NCBI GenBank assembly: GCA_014237715.1
Contig: JAAZZG010000001.1
Span: 121,080 to 185,079 of the forward strand
Direction of reading: 5' to 3'
DNA length: 64,000 nt
Source of the DNA: Acidimicrobiales bacterium
GTDB lineage: Bacteria; Actinomycetota; Acidimicrobiia; Acidimicrobiales; MedAcidi-G1
Of this stretch, positions 23,945-34,100 are shown piece after piece (position 1 is the first letter of the stretch; every line of letters starts with the position of its first letter). Below the pieces are notes generated by a model. The model saw only the letters and a list, made by a program, of their open reading frames with translations, did no database searches and had not been told where the DNA came from. The position numbers and the translations under genes were made by a program.

Positions 23945-25948
23945 GTGCCCGATCTCACCATCACCCTTCCCGACGGTTCGCCGCGAACTCTGCCCGAAGG
24001 CGCCACGGGTGCCGATCTGGCGGCAGACATCGGCCCCGGCCTAGCCAAAGCGGCGGTCATCGTCAGCGTCGACGGCGAGGGCCGCGACCTGGGTCGACCG
24101 TTGGCTGATGGTGACGCCGTCTCGGTGGTGACCGCCGACAGTGATGAGGGCCTCCACACGCTCCGTCATTCCACCGCCCACGTGCTGGCCCAGGCCGTCC
24201 TGGATCTCTGGCCGGGCGCTACCCACGCCATCGGCCCGCCCATCGAGGATGGCTTCTACTACGACTTCGAACTTCCGGATGGTGCTTCCTTCACCGCTGA
24301 TGATCTGGGGGCAATCGACACCCGGATGCGGGAGATCATCGACGCCGACCAACTCTTCGAGCGATTCGAGGCGGGAGCCACCGAGGCTCTCGAACTCTTT
24401 GCCGATCACCGCTACAAGAGGGAGATCATCGAGAAGGTTACGACCGGTGGGGCGGACCCAGAGATGGCCGGTGAGGCCTCGACCGACGGATCGGTCACCT
24501 GGTATCGCAACGGAGAGGGTTTCGTTGACCTCTGCACCGGGCCCCACGTGGCGTCCACCGGACGACTGGGCCACTTCGCTTTGCAGAAGGTGGCCGGCGC
24601 CTACTGGCGGGGTGACGAGAAGCAGCCCATGTTGCAGCGGATCTACGGCACTGCTTGGGCTGACAAGAAGGCACTCAAGGGGTACCTGCACCGTCTCGCC
24701 GAGGCGGAAAAGCGCGATCACCGCCGGCTGGCTGCCGAGCTGGACCTGGTGTCATGGCCGGACTCGCTCGGACCCGGACTGGCTGTGTGGCACCCCAAAG
24801 GCGCTCTGGTGCGAAAGATCATCGAGGATTACAGCCGGGCCCGTCACGAGACGGGCGGCTACGACTTCGTCTTCAGTCCCCACATCGCCAAGTCAGTGCT
24901 GTGGGAGACCAGTGGGCACCTCGACTTCTACGCCGACGGCATGTACCCGCCCATGGAACTGGATGGTGCGAGCTACTACCCGAAGCCCATGAACTGTCCG
25001 TTCCACGTGGCCGTCTACCAGAGTTCCCAACGCAGCTACCGGGACCTTCCCCGCCGTTTTTTCGAGTTGGGGGCCGTGTACCGCTACGAACTCTCGGGGG
25101 CCATCCACGGTCTGCTCCGGAGCCGCGGATTCACCCAGGACGACAGCCACATCTTCTGCACGCCCGACCAGATTCCCGACGAGCTGGCCTCGCTGTTGGA
25201 GTTCACCCTGAGTGTGCTGCGGGCCTTCGGCTTCGAGGACTTCCAGGCCAAGTTGTCGACCCGCCCCGATGAGAAGTCGGTGGGTGACGACGCCCTGTGG
25301 GATATGGCCACCGACGGGCTCCGACAGGCGTTGGAGTCGGCAGGCCTCGACTACGTGGTCGAAGAGGGTGGCGGTGCGTTCTACGGGCCGAAGATCGACG
25401 TAGACGTCACCGACGCCATTGGGCGACCCTGGCAACTATCGACCATCCAGCTGGACTTCAACCTCCCGGAACGTTTCGACCTGGAATACGTGGGCGACGA
25501 TGGTGGTCGGCACCGTCCGGTGATGATCCACCGTGCGTTGATGGGGTCGATCGAACGGTTCTTCGGCGTACTGCTGGAGCACTACGCGGGAGCGTTCCCG
25601 CTGTGGCTGGCTCCCGAGCAGGTGCGGGTGCTGCCGGTGGCCGATGAGCATCAGGCCTACGCCGAGTCGGTACGCGACCGTCTGGTGGCTGCTGGACGAC
25701 GGGCCACCGTGGACCCGGCGGATGAGCCGCTGGGCAAGCGAGTACGGGCCGGCAAGGTCGGGAAGATCCCCCACGTGCTCGTGGTGGGTGACGACGACGC
25801 GGCCCACGGCACGGTGGGCGACAACGCCCGGGGGGCTGCTGCTCCCGAGCGCGACCTTTCGCTGGACGTTTTCCTGGTTCGGCTGGCCGATGCAGTGGAG
25901 TCCGGTGCGCTGGTGGCTTCGGGACCAGCGGGGGAGACCACGTCCTGA
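23945..25948 (+). CDS. thrS: threonyl-tRNA synthetase
   Basis: A 667-residue class II synthetase with GTG start. Domains: TGS (1-65), editing domain with HSTAHVLAQAV (HxxxH) and CTGPHV, catalytic core (about 255-545) and C-terminal anticodon-binding domain. Zinc/active-site landmarks are PMNCPFHVAVY (Cys), HGLLRSRGFTQDDSHIF (His; motif 2) and PVMIHRALMGSIERF (His; motif 3). All elements are present and the length is normal. It is followed by a HIT gene, as in many actinobacteria. Confidence 0.97.
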   Translation: MPDLTITLPDGSPRTLPEGATGADLAADIGPGLAKAAVIVSVDGEGRDLGRPLADGDAVSVVTADSDEGLHTLRHSTAHVLAQAVLDLWPGATHAIGPPIEDGFYYDFELPDGASFTADDLGAIDTRMREIIDADQLFERFEAGATEALELFADHRYKREIIEKVTTGGADPEMAGEASTDGSVTWYRNGEGFVDLCTGPHVASTGRLGHFALQKVAGAYWRGDEKQPMLQRIYGTAWADKKALKGYLHRLAEAEKRDHRRLAAELDLVSWPDSLGPGLAVWHPKGALVRKIIEDYSRARHETGGYDFVFSPHIAKSVLWETSGHLDFYADGMYPPMELDGASYYPKPMNCPFHVAVYQSSQRSYRDLPRRFFELGAVYRYELSGAIHGLLRSRGFTQDDSHIFCTPDQIPDELASLLEFTLSVLRAFGFEDFQAKLSTRPDEKSVGDDALWDMATDGLRQALESAGLDYVVEEGGGAFYGPKIDVDVTDAIGRPWQLSTIQLDFNLPERFDLEYVGDDGGRHRPVMIHRALMGSIERFFGVLLEHYAGAFPLWLAPEQVRVLPVADEHQAYAESVRDRLVAAGRRATVDPADEPLGKRVRAGKVGKIPHVLVVGDDDAAHGTVGDNARGAAAPERDLSLDVFLVRLADAVESGALVASGPAGETTS

Positions 25949-26466
25949 CCGGTCTGGATCGCCTGTGGGCCGGCTGGCGACACGCCTATGTGTCGGGACT
26001 GAACGAGGAGTCCGACGCGCCCTTTGATGACGGGGAGGGCCGCACACTGTTCGAGGTGCTGGCTGATGGTGGCCATCCCGACGACGAGACGCTGGTGCTG
26101 CAACGGGGGCCGACGTGCTTCGCGGTGATGAACGCCTATCCGTACACCAGCGGACACCTGATGGTGCTGCCCCGGCGGGCCGTGGGCGAGTTGGCCGAAC
26201 TGACCGACGACGAGCACGCCGAACTGTGGGCGACGGTCCGGGATGCGGTGGCGGCCGTGAACTCGGCCCTGGAGCCCGGTGGGGTCAACGTGGGCGTGAA
26301 CCTCGGCCGGGCGGCTGGTGCCGGGATCCCGGGACACCTGCACGTTCACGTGGTGCCCCGCTGGTCGGGCGACACCAACTTCACCACCACGGTGGCCAAC
26401 GTCCGGGTACTGCCCGAGGCGCTGGGCGAGTCGTGGCGACGCCTCCGGGAGGCCTGGCCGGCGTGA
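25945..26466 (+). CDS. HIT-family nucleotide phosphorylase/hydrolase, apparent CTG start
   Basis: The HIT domain (HLHVHVVPRW catalytic triad, NAYPYTSGHLMVLPRR, GVNVGVNLGRAAGAGIPG) marks an actinobacterial AP4A-phosphorylase-like protein. The first ATG/GTG/TTG in frame is a GTG at 25990, but the codons before it read LDRLWAGWRHAYVSG, matching the conserved LxRLWAxWR opening of this family. No ATG, GTG or TTG exists upstream in frame; a CTG at 25945 overlaps the thrS stop (CTGA) and has GGGGGAG about nine bases upstream. I therefore extend the gene to 25945 (173 residues); GTG at 25990 is the conservative alternative. Confidence 0.8.
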   Translation: MTGLDRLWAGWRHAYVSGLNEESDAPFDDGEGRTLFEVLADGGHPDDETLVLQRGPTCFAVMNAYPYTSGHLMVLPRRAVGELAELTDDEHAELWATVRDAVAAVNSALEPGGVNVGVNLGRAAGAGIPGHLHVHVVPRWSGDTNFTTTVANVRVLPEALGESWRRLREAWPA

Positions 26467-26509
26467 CCGGAGCCGGACGGGTTCCCGATTACGCAGGGGA
26501 TCCGACCCG

Positions 26510-27967
26510 ATGATTCGTTCGGTACCGCTCGGATCAGTCGTGGTCTTCATGGTCCTGATGGCTACGGCTACAGCCTGCGGCGAAACGGCCGAGTCGGGGG
26601 TCAATGGATTTGACCCCGAGCCGCTGATCTGGGAGGCGTGTGGAGACACCGAATGCGCCACTCTCATCGTTCCGATGGATCACGCGGTTCCGGGAGGACC
26701 GGTCATTGAGGTGGCCGTGGCCCTGATGCGGGCCGTCGCCGAGCCTCGGATCGGGGTGCTGGTGATGAATCCCGGCGGTCCGGGTGGGTCGGGTATCGAG
26801 ATGCTTAAGTGGATGGGTCCAGCGATGGCCGATCCGGATTTTCTGGGACGTTTCGACCTGGTGGGATTCGATCCTCGGGGATCGGGGGCCAGCACGACCG
26901 TCTCGTGCGTCGACGACTTCGACGACGAAATCATGGTGCTGGGACCCGAAACTGGCCTTCAGGAGGTAGTGGCCGATGCCGAGGATCTGGTCGCTGACTG
27001 CCTAGAACGCAGCGGAGACCTGGCCCATCATGTAGGGACCAATGCCGTGGCCCGAGACATCGACGTGCTACGCCGGGCCATGGGTGAGGAACAGATCTCG
27101 TACCTGGGATATTCCTATGGGACCCGTCTGGGTGCCGTGTACGCCGCCCTGTTCGGAGACCGGGTCCGGGCCATGGTTCTGGATGGGCCGGTGGATCCGG
27201 CTGAACGGGTGAGTCGTCCCAGCCGAATCCAGGCCGACGGGTTCGAGGCTTCCTGGTCGGCCTTTGCCGCGGCGTGCGACGCTGAGCCGGATTGCCCACT
27301 GGGAGTCGTGGGGGGCGCTGAGCAGGCGTTCGCCGACGCGGTGGCCGCAGTGACGGCGTCTCCGGTTCCGGCGGGGGATCGACAGGTCACCCATGGCGAG
27401 TTCTACCTGGGAGTGGCCGCCGCACTGTATTCGCCCGAGACCTGGCCGATACTAAGAGAGGGCCTAGCCGAGGTCGTGGTGTCCGGTTCAGCCGTGATCC
27501 TTCAGGATCTGGGCGACATGCTCCTGGGGCGCCGGGACGATGGCTCGTACGACGGTTCGATGGACGCGATGTTTCTGGTGGACTGTGCGGACGACCCCGA
27601 ACGGCCTCCGCCCAGCGAGATCTTCGGCGCCTCGGTGGCGATTGCCGACTCGTTGACCCACTTCGGTCCGGCGTTCGCCGGTTCGACCGGGTGTCACCCG
27701 TTGCCGGCGGCAGTGGATCCGCTCTACGTGGGGCCTGCAGACCTCGTGGTGCCAGCGTTGGTGGTGTACCTCGAAGGGGATCCGGCGACTCCGCCAATAT
27801 GGGCGGGTGCGCTGGTCGCTGCTCTGGGCGACGCCGTGGTGATCTCGTCGAATGCCGAGGGACATGGCGCCTACCTGGCGAACTCGTGGTGTCTGACCGA
27901 ACCGGTCACCCGATACCTGGTGGATCTCCAGGTACCCGCCGATGGGTGGTCATGTCGTGAACCATGA
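26510..27967 (+). CDS. secreted alpha/beta hydrolase, tripeptidyl-aminopeptidase-like (TAP family)
   Basis: A 485-residue protein with AGGGGAT ahead of the ATG. It has an N-terminal signal with a possible lipobox (ATAC at residues 21-24). The fold begins with VLVMNPGGPGGSG, the oxyanion-hole region, then FDLVGFDPRGSGAS. The nucleophile elbow is YLGYSYGTRLGAVYA (GxSxG). The C-terminal TAP-like domain includes VVYLEGDPATPP (acid residue region) and NAEGHGAYLANSWC with the catalytic histidine. Proteins of this type cleave N-terminal peptides or ester substrates outside the cell. Confidence 0.88.
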   Translation: MIRSVPLGSVVVFMVLMATATACGETAESGVNGFDPEPLIWEACGDTECATLIVPMDHAVPGGPVIEVAVALMRAVAEPRIGVLVMNPGGPGGSGIEMLKWMGPAMADPDFLGRFDLVGFDPRGSGASTTVSCVDDFDDEIMVLGPETGLQEVVADAEDLVADCLERSGDLAHHVGTNAVARDIDVLRRAMGEEQISYLGYSYGTRLGAVYAALFGDRVRAMVLDGPVDPAERVSRPSRIQADGFEASWSAFAAACDAEPDCPLGVVGGAEQAFADAVAAVTASPVPAGDRQVTHGEFYLGVAAALYSPETWPILREGLAEVVVSGSAVILQDLGDMLLGRRDDGSYDGSMDAMFLVDCADDPERPPPSEIFGASVAIADSLTHFGPAFAGSTGCHPLPAAVDPLYVGPADLVVPALVVYLEGDPATPPIWAGALVAALGDAVVISSNAEGHGAYLANSWCLTEPVTRYLVDLQVPADGWSCREP

Positions 27968-28038
27968 CGAGAGCGTTGACGGCCCGGGTCGCTGGATTCT
28001 GATCGGGTAGTTCGTGGGCCAACCAGTCAACCAACTGT

Positions 28039-29085
28039 TTAGCTAGCCAGATCGCCGGCCTGGTCGGGCGTCAGGTGGCCGGCGGTAGACATCCAGCGGA
28101 TGGTGTCGGTCAGCGTCTCGGTGATCGTCCGGGCGGGGAAACCGAAGGCTTCGGTCGCACTGGTCTGGTCCACGTTCTGAAGGCCGCCGGCCCTGGCGTT
28201 GCCTACCGTGATCCGAGCCGTTTCGCCGGTCAGGGGCATCTGATTGCCGGTAGTTCGACTGACCAGATCACAGACGATTCCGCCCAGAGTGATGGTCCAT
28301 AAGGGGCTGCCCATGACCCGGACCTTCCGTCCCGTGAGTTCGGCGGCCATGCCCAACATGTCGACCATGGCGTTGATGTGTCCGGCCAGCAAGTGGCGAG
28401 CAGGTGCCTCGCCACCGGTGAGTGAACCGACACAGACCGCTGCCACGTCACGGACGTCGACGAAACCGAAGCGGATGGTCCGGGGAATCGCCGTGGTCCG
28501 CATCCGAATCCAGTCGCGCATGGTGGCCATTGAGTCGCTCAGCTCCGGGCTGGGATCCAGCGGTCCGAGGATGCCGCCCGGGCAGACGACGACCACTGGG
28601 TGGCCGGCGTCCTGATGGGCCACGGCCACGGCGTCGGCGGCGATCTTGGAGGCGGTGTAGGCGCCGGACTCGGGCCCTACCGGGCTGTCGGGGTTGATGT
28701 CGATCAGGGACGCGGCATAGACGCCCATGGACGAGACGTGAACGATCCGTTGGAGGCCCCGGGCGACAGCCTCGTCGAGGATGGCGGCTGTCGAGGCGGG
28801 GTTGACCGCCCGCATGACGCAGGCCTGACGGGGGTCGAGGCTGAACACCGCTCCAGCGTGAATCAGACCGTCAACGTCAACCAGGGAGGCGCGTAGACGA
28901 TCGTGGTCGGTCAGGTCGGCCTCGAAGACCTCGGCCACATCGTGGGCCAGACCGTGAATGGCAAGTGCCGACCGGGCCTTGTCGGGATTGCGGACGACCA
29001 TCCGGACGTCATGCCCGGCGGCCAATGCCGCGGCCGTGCAGTGCGAACCGACCAGACCCGTCGCTCCCGTGATGGCCACCTTCAT
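28039..29085 (-). CDS. NAD-dependent epimerase/dehydratase (extended SDR)
   Basis: A 348-residue extended short-chain dehydrogenase. GATGLVGSHCTAAALAAGHD is the NAD(P) site, followed by VVRNPDKAR and EADLTDHD. The catalytic region is VHVSSMGVYA and YTASK (YxxxK). The substrate part CPGGILGPLDPSPE resembles dihydroflavonol-reductase-like and cholesterol-dehydrogenase-like SDRs. The substrate is unknown. The 70-base gap before it separates it from the convergent hydrolase. Confidence 0.85.
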   Translation of the reverse strand: MKVAITGATGLVGSHCTAAALAAGHDVRMVVRNPDKARSALAIHGLAHDVAEVFEADLTDHDRLRASLVDVDGLIHAGAVFSLDPRQACVMRAVNPASTAAILDEAVARGLQRIVHVSSMGVYAASLIDINPDSPVGPESGAYTASKIAADAVAVAHQDAGHPVVVVCPGGILGPLDPSPELSDSMATMRDWIRMRTTAIPRTIRFGFVDVRDVAAVCVGSLTGGEAPARHLLAGHINAMVDMLGMAAELTGRKVRVMGSPLWTITLGGIVCDLVSRTTGNQMPLTGETARITVGNARAGGLQNVDQTSATEAFGFPARTITETLTDTIRWMSTAGHLTPDQAGDLAS

Positions 29086-29179
29086 GGCATTCCCTCCGAC
29101 CCGCTCGCCGATACTGATCCGTCCCCGATGTCGATCCTAGGTTCGGTCGAACCTCCGGATGGTCTGCCAACATGTTGTG

Positions 29180-29338
29180 ATGAACCGCCCTCCGTGGCTT
29201 CCCCTCATTGCTGCCCTGAGCCTGCTGATCGCTGCGGCGACCGGCGCGATAGCAGTCAGTGCCGTGGTGTTCCTTCTGGTTCTGGCGGGCTTCACCGGAG
29301 CCATGGCGCTGTTGGCCGACCGCCACCAGAAGCGCTGA
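29180..29338 (+). CDS. small two-helix membrane protein
   Basis: A 52-residue reading frame that begins MNRPPWLPLIAALSLLIAAA, has a second hydrophobic segment VSAVVFLLVLAGFTGAMALL and ends DRHQKR with a basic tail on the inside. It lies between the divergent SDR gene and the mscR-like gene. No family recognised. Support is the amphipathic layout and codon choice typical of its neighbours; there is no strong ribosome site. Confidence 0.5.
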   Translation: MNRPPWLPLIAALSLLIAAATGAIAVSAVVFLLVLAGFTGAMALLADRHQKR

Positions 29339-29439
29339 CCGCTGGGCACGGGGGGTGAATCGGCCCGCCCTGTTACTGTCCTGCGGTCGTCCAGACCTTG
29401 ACGTCCGATGGGCGTCATACCGATCGCAGGGAGCATTCG

Positions 29440-30522
29440 ATGCCGCACAGCGTCAGGGCCGTGGTGGCCCGAGCCAAGGGACAGCCGGTCACCATCGAGA
29501 CCATCGAGGTGCCCGATCCGGGGCCCGGCGAAGTCCTCGTGGCCGTGAAGGCCTGTGGGGTTTGCCACACCGATCTCCATTACCGAGAGGGTGCCATTAA
29601 CGACGAGTTCCCGTTCCTACTCGGCCACGAGGCGGCGGGCATCGTCGAGGAGGTCGGCCCCGACGTGACCGAGGTGGCCGTTGGCGACTTCGTGGTTCTG
29701 AACTGGCGGGCCGTCTGCGGTCAGTGTCGATCCTGTCGCCGGGGGCGTCCCTGGTACTGCTTCGCCACCCACAACGCCTCGCAGAAGATGACGTTGGACG
29801 GCCAGGAACTCTCGCCGGCCCTGGGCATCGGGGCGTTCGCTGAGAAAACACTTGTCGCTGCTGGTCAGGCCACCAAGGTCGATTCGGCGGCTCCCGCCGA
29901 GGTGGCGGGACTGATTGGCTGCGGGGTCATGGCGGGCCTTGGAGCTGCCATGAATACCGGCGACGTGGGTCGGGGCGATTCGGTCGCCGTCTTCGGCTGC
30001 GGCGGCGTCGGCGACGCGGCGATCGCCGGGGCCCGACTGGCCGGTGCACACACCATCGTGGCCGTCGACCTCGACGACCGGAAGCTCGAGATGGCGAGGG
30101 AGTTCGGGGCCACCCACACGGTCAACTCTTCCAACGAGGATCCGGTGGAGGCCATCCGTGCCGTCACCGGCGGCAACGGCGTTGACGTGGCGATCGATGC
30201 GGTCGGCCTCCCGGTCACCTACCAGCAGGCGTTCAACGCCCGGGATCTGGCCGGCACGGTGGTCCTCGTCGGGGTGCCCAATCCGGAAGCAACCCTGGAG
30301 TTACAGATGATCGAGGTCTTCGGTCGAGGCGGGACGCTGAAGTCCTCGTGGTACGGCGACTGCCTGCCCAGCCGGGACTTCCCGATGCTCATCGACCTCT
30401 ACCTGCAGGGGCGACTCGACCTGGACCGGTTCGTGTCCGAGACGATCGCCCTGGACGAGGTCGAGGAGGCCTTCCACAAGATGGAACGTGGCGAGGTACT
30501 GCGCTCGGTCGTGGTGCTCTGA
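29440..30522 (+). CDS. mscR: S-nitrosomycothiol reductase / mycothiol-dependent formaldehyde dehydrogenase
   Basis: A 360-residue zinc-dependent medium-chain alcohol dehydrogenase. The start at 29440 has CAGGGAG upstream. The catalytic zinc region is [15 protein letters not shown] and [12 protein letters not shown]; the structural zinc lobe is [21 protein letters not shown] site: [20 protein letters not shown]. The sequence and the following metallo-beta-lactamase gene match the mscR neighbourhood of mycobacteria, where the enzyme oxidises S-hydroxymethyl-mycothiol and reduces S-nitrosomycothiol. It implies that the host makes mycothiol. The symbol is by family and context. Confidence 0.87.
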   Translation: MPHSVRAVVARAKGQPVTIETIEVPDPGPGEVLVAVKACGVCHTDLHYREGAINDEFPFLLGHEAAGIVEEVGPDVTEVAVGDFVVLNWRAVCGQCRSCRRGRPWYCFATHNASQKMTLDGQELSPALGIGAFAEKTLVAAGQATKVDSAAPAEVAGLIGCGVMAGLGAAMNTGDVGRGDSVAVFGCGGVGDAAIAGARLAGAHTIVAVDLDDRKLEMAREFGATHTVNSSNEDPVEAIRAVTGGNGVDVAIDAVGLPVTYQQAFNARDLAGTVVLVGVPNPEATLELQMIEVFGRGGTLKSSWYGDCLPSRDFPMLIDLYLQGRLDLDRFVSETIALDEVEEAFHKMERGEVLRSVVVL

Positions 30523-30529
30523 GCCGACG

Positions 30530-31150
30530 ATGGGCCTGCATATCGATCACGTGGTGACGAGCGGAATCTTCTCGCTGGACGGCGAGGACTTCGAGGTCGA
30601 CAACAACATCTGGCTGATCGGTGACGACCATGAGGTGGTGGTGGTCGATGCCGCCCACGACTATCGACCCATCGCCGAGGCGGTCGGAGGTCGGCGGGTC
30701 CGGGGCGTGCTGTGCACCCATGGCCACAATGACCACATCAACGCGGCCGTGGAGTTGGCCGAAGCGACCGATGCCCCGATCTGGCTGCACCCCGACGACG
30801 GAATGCTGTGGGACGTCGTCCACCCCGATCGACGCATCGACGACCCGTTGCGGGACGGCCTGACCATCGGAGTGGCCGGCCACGAGTTGACGATCCTGCA
30901 CACGCCCGGTCACTCGCCTGGCGGTTGCTGCATCCATGTGCCCACCCTCGGCGTGGTGTTCTCGGGGGACACGCTCTTCAACGGTGGCCCAGGGGCCACC
31001 GGCCGGTCGTTTTCGGATCTGGGCGTCCTCATTGAGAGCATCCGCTCGAGGTTGTTTGTGCTGGACCGGGTGACTGCCGTCCACACCGGGCACGGTGACT
31101 CGACGTCGATCGGGGCCGAAGTCGACCGGTTGGATGCTTCCGACGACTGA
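30530..31150 (+). CDS. metallo-beta-lactamase-fold hydrolase linked to mscR
   Basis: A 206-residue MBL protein seven bases after mscR. The metal motif is CTHGHNDHINAA (HxHxDH), followed by HTPGHSPGGCC, VVFSGDTLF and the final His in HTGHGDSTSIG. The set is complete for a dinuclear hydrolase of the glyoxalase II type. In the mycothiol pathway this partner probably hydrolyses the S-formyl- or S-acyl-mycothiol made by MscR (inference from the conserved pairing). Confidence 0.88.
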   Translation: MGLHIDHVVTSGIFSLDGEDFEVDNNIWLIGDDHEVVVVDAAHDYRPIAEAVGGRRVRGVLCTHGHNDHINAAVELAEATDAPIWLHPDDGMLWDVVHPDRRIDDPLRDGLTIGVAGHELTILHTPGHSPGGCCIHVPTLGVVFSGDTLFNGGPGATGRSFSDLGVLIESIRSRLFVLDRVTAVHTGHGDSTSIGAEVDRLDASDD

Positions 31151-31177
31151 CCCGTCGAGGATCGCGCCCGGTGAGGG

Positions 31178-32542
31178 TCAGTTGATGACGGGGACGTTTG
31201 CCATTGCCTCGGCAATGGCTGCCTCCGGAAACTCGTAGTCGACGAGTTCGCCAGCGAGGTACTTCTCGTACGCGGCCATGTCCATATGGCCGTGCCCACA
31301 CAGGGCGGTGAGAATGACCTTCTCTTCGCCGGTTTCCTTGCAGCGAAGAGCTTCTCGGATGGCGGCGGCAATGGCATGGGTGGGCTCGGGCGCAGGAACG
31401 ATGCCCTCGCTCCGGGCGAACTGCAGCGCTGCTGCGAAGCACTCTGTCTGGTGGATTGCTTCCGCCTCGACGAGGCCGAGGTTGTAGATGTGGGACACCA
31501 GAGGCGCCATGCCGTGGTAGCGGAGCCCTCCCGCGTGGATCGGGTCCGGGATGAACGTGTGGCCGAGCGTGTGCATCTTGACCAGTGGGGTCAGCTGGCC
31601 GGTATCACCGAAGTCATACCGGTACTCGCCGCGGCTGAGAGACGGGCATGCTGCCGGCTCCACGCATCGGATCACTGGGTCCATTCGGCCCGCGAGCTTC
31701 TCGCGGAGGAACGGAAATGAGAGGCCGCCGAAATTGGAGCCACCGCCGGTACACCCGACCAGGAGATCGGGAGTCTCGCCGACCTTGGCCAACTGGAGAA
31801 GCGCCTCTTCTCCAATAATGGTCTGGTGGAGCAGCACGTGGTTGAGGACGCTCCCAAGGGCGTAACGGGTCTCCTCGCTCTGTGCTGCCTGCTCGACGGC
31901 TTCGGAAATGGCGATACCGAGGCTCCCCGGACTGTCGGGGTCGGTTGCCAAAATGGCGCGACCTGCCTCGGTCAGGTTCGAAGGACTGGCGTGGAGTGTC
32001 GCGCCCCACAGTTCCATCATCGTCTTGCGATACGGCTTCTGGTCGTAGGACGCCCGAACTTGCCAGACTTCACAGTCCAGCCCGAACTGGGCCGTAGCGA
32101 AGGCGAGAGCGGAGCCCCACTGGCCCGCTCCAGTCTCGGTCGTCAGTCGCTTTACGCCTTCCTGGGCGTTGTAGAACGCCTGGGGGACAGCGGTGTTGGG
32201 CTTGTGGGAGCCAGCAGGGCTGACGCCTTCGTACTTGAGGAAGATCTTTGCCGGTGTGTCCAGGGCCTTCTCGAGGCGGCGAGCCCGCAGGAGTGGACTC
32301 GGACGCCAGAGTCGGTAGACGTCAAGTACCTCGCCGGGAATGTCAATGTACGAGTCCGTGGAAACCTCCTGCATGATGAGGGCCATCGGGAAGAGCGGTG
32401 CCAGATCATCGGGGCCAATCGGCTCGAGGGTGCCGGGGTGTAGCGGCGGAGGTGGCGGCGTCGGTAGGTCCGGAATGACGTTGTACCACTGTGTCGGCAT
32501 CTCGGATTCTTCGAGCAGCACCTTGGAGTAGTTGTCGGACAT
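31178..32542 (-). CDS. TrpB2-type tryptophan synthase beta-like PLP enzyme
   Basis: A 454-residue fold-type II PLP enzyme. The PLP lysine is in [13 protein letters not shown], and [15 protein letters not shown] and [13 protein letters not shown] form the phosphate and ring contacts. The Pro-rich N-terminus ([19 protein letters not shown]) and the extra length mark the TrpB2 branch, which makes tryptophan from indole and serine but does not need TrpA. No trp genes are nearby. I chose the ATG at 32542; an upstream one would add 16 residues overlapping nothing useful. Confidence 0.9.
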   Translation of the reverse strand: MSDNYSKVLLEESEMPTQWYNVIPDLPTPPPPPLHPGTLEPIGPDDLAPLFPMALIMQEVSTDSYIDIPGEVLDVYRLWRPSPLLRARRLEKALDTPAKIFLKYEGVSPAGSHKPNTAVPQAFYNAQEGVKRLTTETGAGQWGSALAFATAQFGLDCEVWQVRASYDQKPYRKTMMELWGATLHASPSNLTEAGRAILATDPDSPGSLGIAISEAVEQAAQSEETRYALGSVLNHVLLHQTIIGEEALLQLAKVGETPDLLVGCTGGGSNFGGLSFPFLREKLAGRMDPVIRCVEPAACPSLSRGEYRYDFGDTGQLTPLVKMHTLGHTFIPDPIHAGGLRYHGMAPLVSHIYNLGLVEAEAIHQTECFAAALQFARSEGIVPAPEPTHAIAAAIREALRCKETGEEKVILTALCGHGHMDMAAYEKYLAGELVDYEFPEAAIAEAMANVPVIN

Positions 32543-32666
32543 GGTCTCGTCTCTGGATTGGAGGAAATGGGTCTGCCGAGAGGCCGGCACAAGGCGACAA
32601 TGGTTTCGTCTGAATGTCTTGTCAACCCGTGTCGTCGCAGATCTCGGAACCGACGAGACTGCCGGG

Positions 32667-34100
32667 ATGACCAGGGGCGGGCCGGAGAGCGGACTGGAGA
32701 CCCGCGCTGTCGAAGCCAGCCTCTCGCCCTGGCGGACGTATGCCCTGCTAGCCGGCTCGGTGGTGGCCGCGTCGATGAACTACTCGGTGACCTTCGTTTC
32801 GTTTGGCGAGATCGAGCGAACTTTCGATTCCGGTCCGGCGGCCACCTCGTGGGTGCTCAACGCTTTTGCCATCACCCTCTGTGCTCTCCTGATTCCGTGC
32901 GGCTGGCTCTCGGACCGGTTCGGGCGGCGCCGGATGTTCCTGTCGGGAGTGACCCTTCTGGCCGTGGGATCAGTATTGGTTGCCGTGTCGCCCACGCTTC
33001 CATTCCTGGTGGCGGCCAGGGTGGTCCAGGCAGCAGGGTTGGCCCTTGAGGGGCCGGCGGCCATGGCCATCCTGCTGAACGCCTTCCCCGCCGATCGCCG
33101 GAGTACCGCGGTGGGAGCCTTCGGTGGACTCGGCGGGATCTCCCTCGTGCTTGGTCCGGTGGTCGGGGGCCTGGTCATCGGTGCCGTGGGGTGGCGATGG
33201 ACGTTCGGGTTCAACACGCCAATCGCCCTGGTCACCGTGCTTCTCGGACTCCGGTTTTTGCCCGTGGATCGACCGGCGGCCGCAGAGTCGAGCCGGATCA
33301 AACCTGATCTGGGGGGCGTCCTACTTCTGGTGGTCGGATCGGCCGCGTTGGCCACCGGGATCGTGCAGGCCGAGTCGTGGGGCTGGACTGGAGTGGGGAC
33401 GATGGTCGCCCTCGTGGCTGCGCCGGTGACCATGGTGGGGGTGGTGGTGCGATCCTCGAAGCGGGACGACGCAATCCTCGACCTGTCGCTGTACCGGATC
33501 CGGTACTACCCGCGTGGTAACGCACTTGCTTTCCTCATCGCCGGGAACTTCGCCGGAACGTACTTGGCGTTCATCACCCTGCTGGTCGGGCCGTGGGGGA
33601 TGGCACCGTCGGCCGCCGGAGCGACGCTGGCCATCGTGCCCCTGATCGGCGGGCCGATGAGCTTTCTGAGCGGACGCATGGCCGACCGGTTTGGTCACCG
33701 ACGTCTCATCGTGCCCGGAGGCCTGTGCATGGTGGCCGGCGCCCTGTGGTTTCGATCCGGGGTTGGGGAGACCACCGACCTCTCGTTGTGGTTTCCGGCG
33801 GTGGGGGTCTACGCGCTGGGCATCGGACTGGCCCATGCCAACAGTGCGTCGCTGGCTATGCGGTACGTACCGGCCAAGTCATTGGGCCAGGCCGGGGCCA
33901 CCAATCGGATCATGTCCGAATTTGGCAGTGTGGCCAGCGTGGCCGTCACCGTGGCCCTGCTGATCGGCACCGACGACCCCGTCCAGGGAGCCCGCCGGGT
34001 GATGCTGATGTTGGCCATTGTCGGGGTGGCCGGCGTGCTTGTGGCCCTCGGCGTCGACACACGTCCAGGCCGGGAGACCGCCACCTCAGGCATCAGCTGA
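32667..34100 (+). CDS. MFS transporter, DHA2-like (14 predicted helices)
   Basis: A 477-residue major-facilitator protein. Motif A is [15 protein letters not shown], motif C-like sequence [18 protein letters not shown] lies in helix 5, and a second-half motif A is [16 protein letters not shown]. Length and layout fit the 14-helix DHA2 drug:proton antiporters. I start at the ATG 32667 because earlier in-frame starts overlap the divergent TrpB2 gene. Its 3' end overlaps the convergent LLM gene by eight bases. The substrate is unknown. Confidence 0.87.
   Translation: MTRGGPESGLETRAVEASLSPWRTYALLAGSVVAASMNYSVTFVSFGEIERTFDSGPAATSWVLNAFAITLCALLIPCGWLSDRFGRRRMFLSGVTLLAVGSVLVAVSPTLPFLVAARVVQAAGLALEGPAAMAILLNAFPADRRSTAVGAFGGLGGISLVLGPVVGGLVIGAVGWRWTFGFNTPIALVTVLLGLRFLPVDRPAAAESSRIKPDLGGVLLLVVGSAALATGIVQAESWGWTGVGTMVALVAAPVTMVGVVVRSSKRDDAILDLSLYRIRYYPRGNALAFLIAGNFAGTYLAFITLLVGPWGMAPSAAGATLAIVPLIGGPMSFLSGRMADRFGHRRLIVPGGLCMVAGALWFRSGVGETTDLSLWFPAVGVYALGIGLAHANSASLAMRYVPAKSLGQAGATNRIMSEFGSVASVAVTVALLIGTDDPVQGARRVMLMLAIVGVAGVLVALGVDTRPGRETATSGIS

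Noticed and set aside
22771..24108. Plus-strand frame of about 445 codons across fabI, npdG and the start of thrS
   Set aside because: It crosses three well-supported genes and its translation is Arg/Pro/His-rich noise, typical of high-G+C shadow frames.
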